In this document: positions 5,132 to 5,173 of the stretch, one piece after another | Numbering within the stretch: the stretch's first letter is position 1 | Layout: each line of letters opens with the position of its first letter | Assembly: GCA_028683995.1 (NCBI GenBank) | Contig: JAQUGU010000069.1 | Location: 1 to 5,173, forward strand | Direction: 5' to 3' | From: Syntrophomonadaceae bacterium | Lineage (GTDB): Bacteria > Bacillota > Syntrophomonadia > Syntrophomonadales > Syntrophomonadaceae | DNA length: 5,173 bases | Notes under the pieces: generated by a model | Databases searched by the model: none | Told to the model about the DNA's origin: nothing | What the model saw: the letters and a program-made list of their open reading frames with translations, nothing else | Translations under genes and position numbers: made by a program

Positions 5132-5169
5132 AGCCTGCTTATGGCTTGAAGGCCGGGGCAGGTTTTTTT
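5132..5169 (+). terminator. Intrinsic terminator of the pyr attenuator
   Basis: AGCCTGC (5132-5138) pairs with GCAGGTT (5158-5164). An inner stem GGCT (5143-5146)/GGCC (5151-5154) closes on a TGAA tetraloop, and seven T residues follow (5163-5169). The 5' arm also overlaps TAGCCT (5131-5136), the exact complement of AGGCTA (5104-5109) in the PyrR hairpin. The leader can therefore switch between anti-antiterminator plus terminator (repressed) and antiterminator (expressed). The regulated gene, probably pyrR or another pyrimidine gene, begins outside the window. Confidence 0.82.
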
Positions 5170-5173
5170 GTAC

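Overview
The window looks like a chromosomal segment of a low-to-moderate GC Bacillota (Firmicutes). I infer an anaerobic clostridial lineage of the Syntrophomonas/Desulfotomaculum kind. The grounds are strong purine-rich Shine-Dalgarno sites, sigma-A type promoters with 17-bp spacers, a PyrR-type attenuator, the lspA-rluD gene pair, and a glutaconate CoA-transferase-like gene pair typical of amino-acid or acid fermenters. The species assignment is inference only.

Layout. Positions 1-116 (minus) hold the first 38 codons of a small membrane protein resembling DUF5652; it has a good extended -10 promoter and runs off the left edge. A perfect 21-bp palindrome at 180-200 separates it from mgtE (minus, 211 to about 1554), a complete MgtE magnesium channel/transporter. 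A 153-bp divergent intergenic region carries back-to-back promoters for mgtE (minus) and for lspA (plus). lspA (signal peptidase II, 1729-2175) overlaps an RluD/YlyB-type 23S rRNA pseudouridine synthase gene (about 2168-3079), a translationally coupled pair. A promoter region of about 150 bp follows, with an unusual run of tandem TTGACA-like hexamers and a 5'-UTR hairpin. It leads into two adjoining genes for the A and B subunits of a family I CoA-transferase (3236-4213 and 4214-5026), closest by memory to glutaconate CoA-transferase GctAB. The window ends in a promoter and a complete PyrR-type attenuation leader (anti-antiterminator, antiterminator strand, intrinsic terminator with seven T residues), so a pyrimidine gene or operon very probably starts just beyond the right edge.

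How the parts fit together. lspA, an rluD paralogue and pyrR/pyr genes are commonly consecutive in Bacillota (lspA-ylyB-pyrR in Bacillus subtilis). Here that ancestral order appears to be preserved but interrupted by a self-contained CoA-transferase module with its own promoter. This is the most interesting structural observation. No defence system, mobile element, CRISPR array, tRNA or rRNA is visible. Most of the window is conserved housekeeping sequence, and I do not see an undescribed multi-gene system in it.
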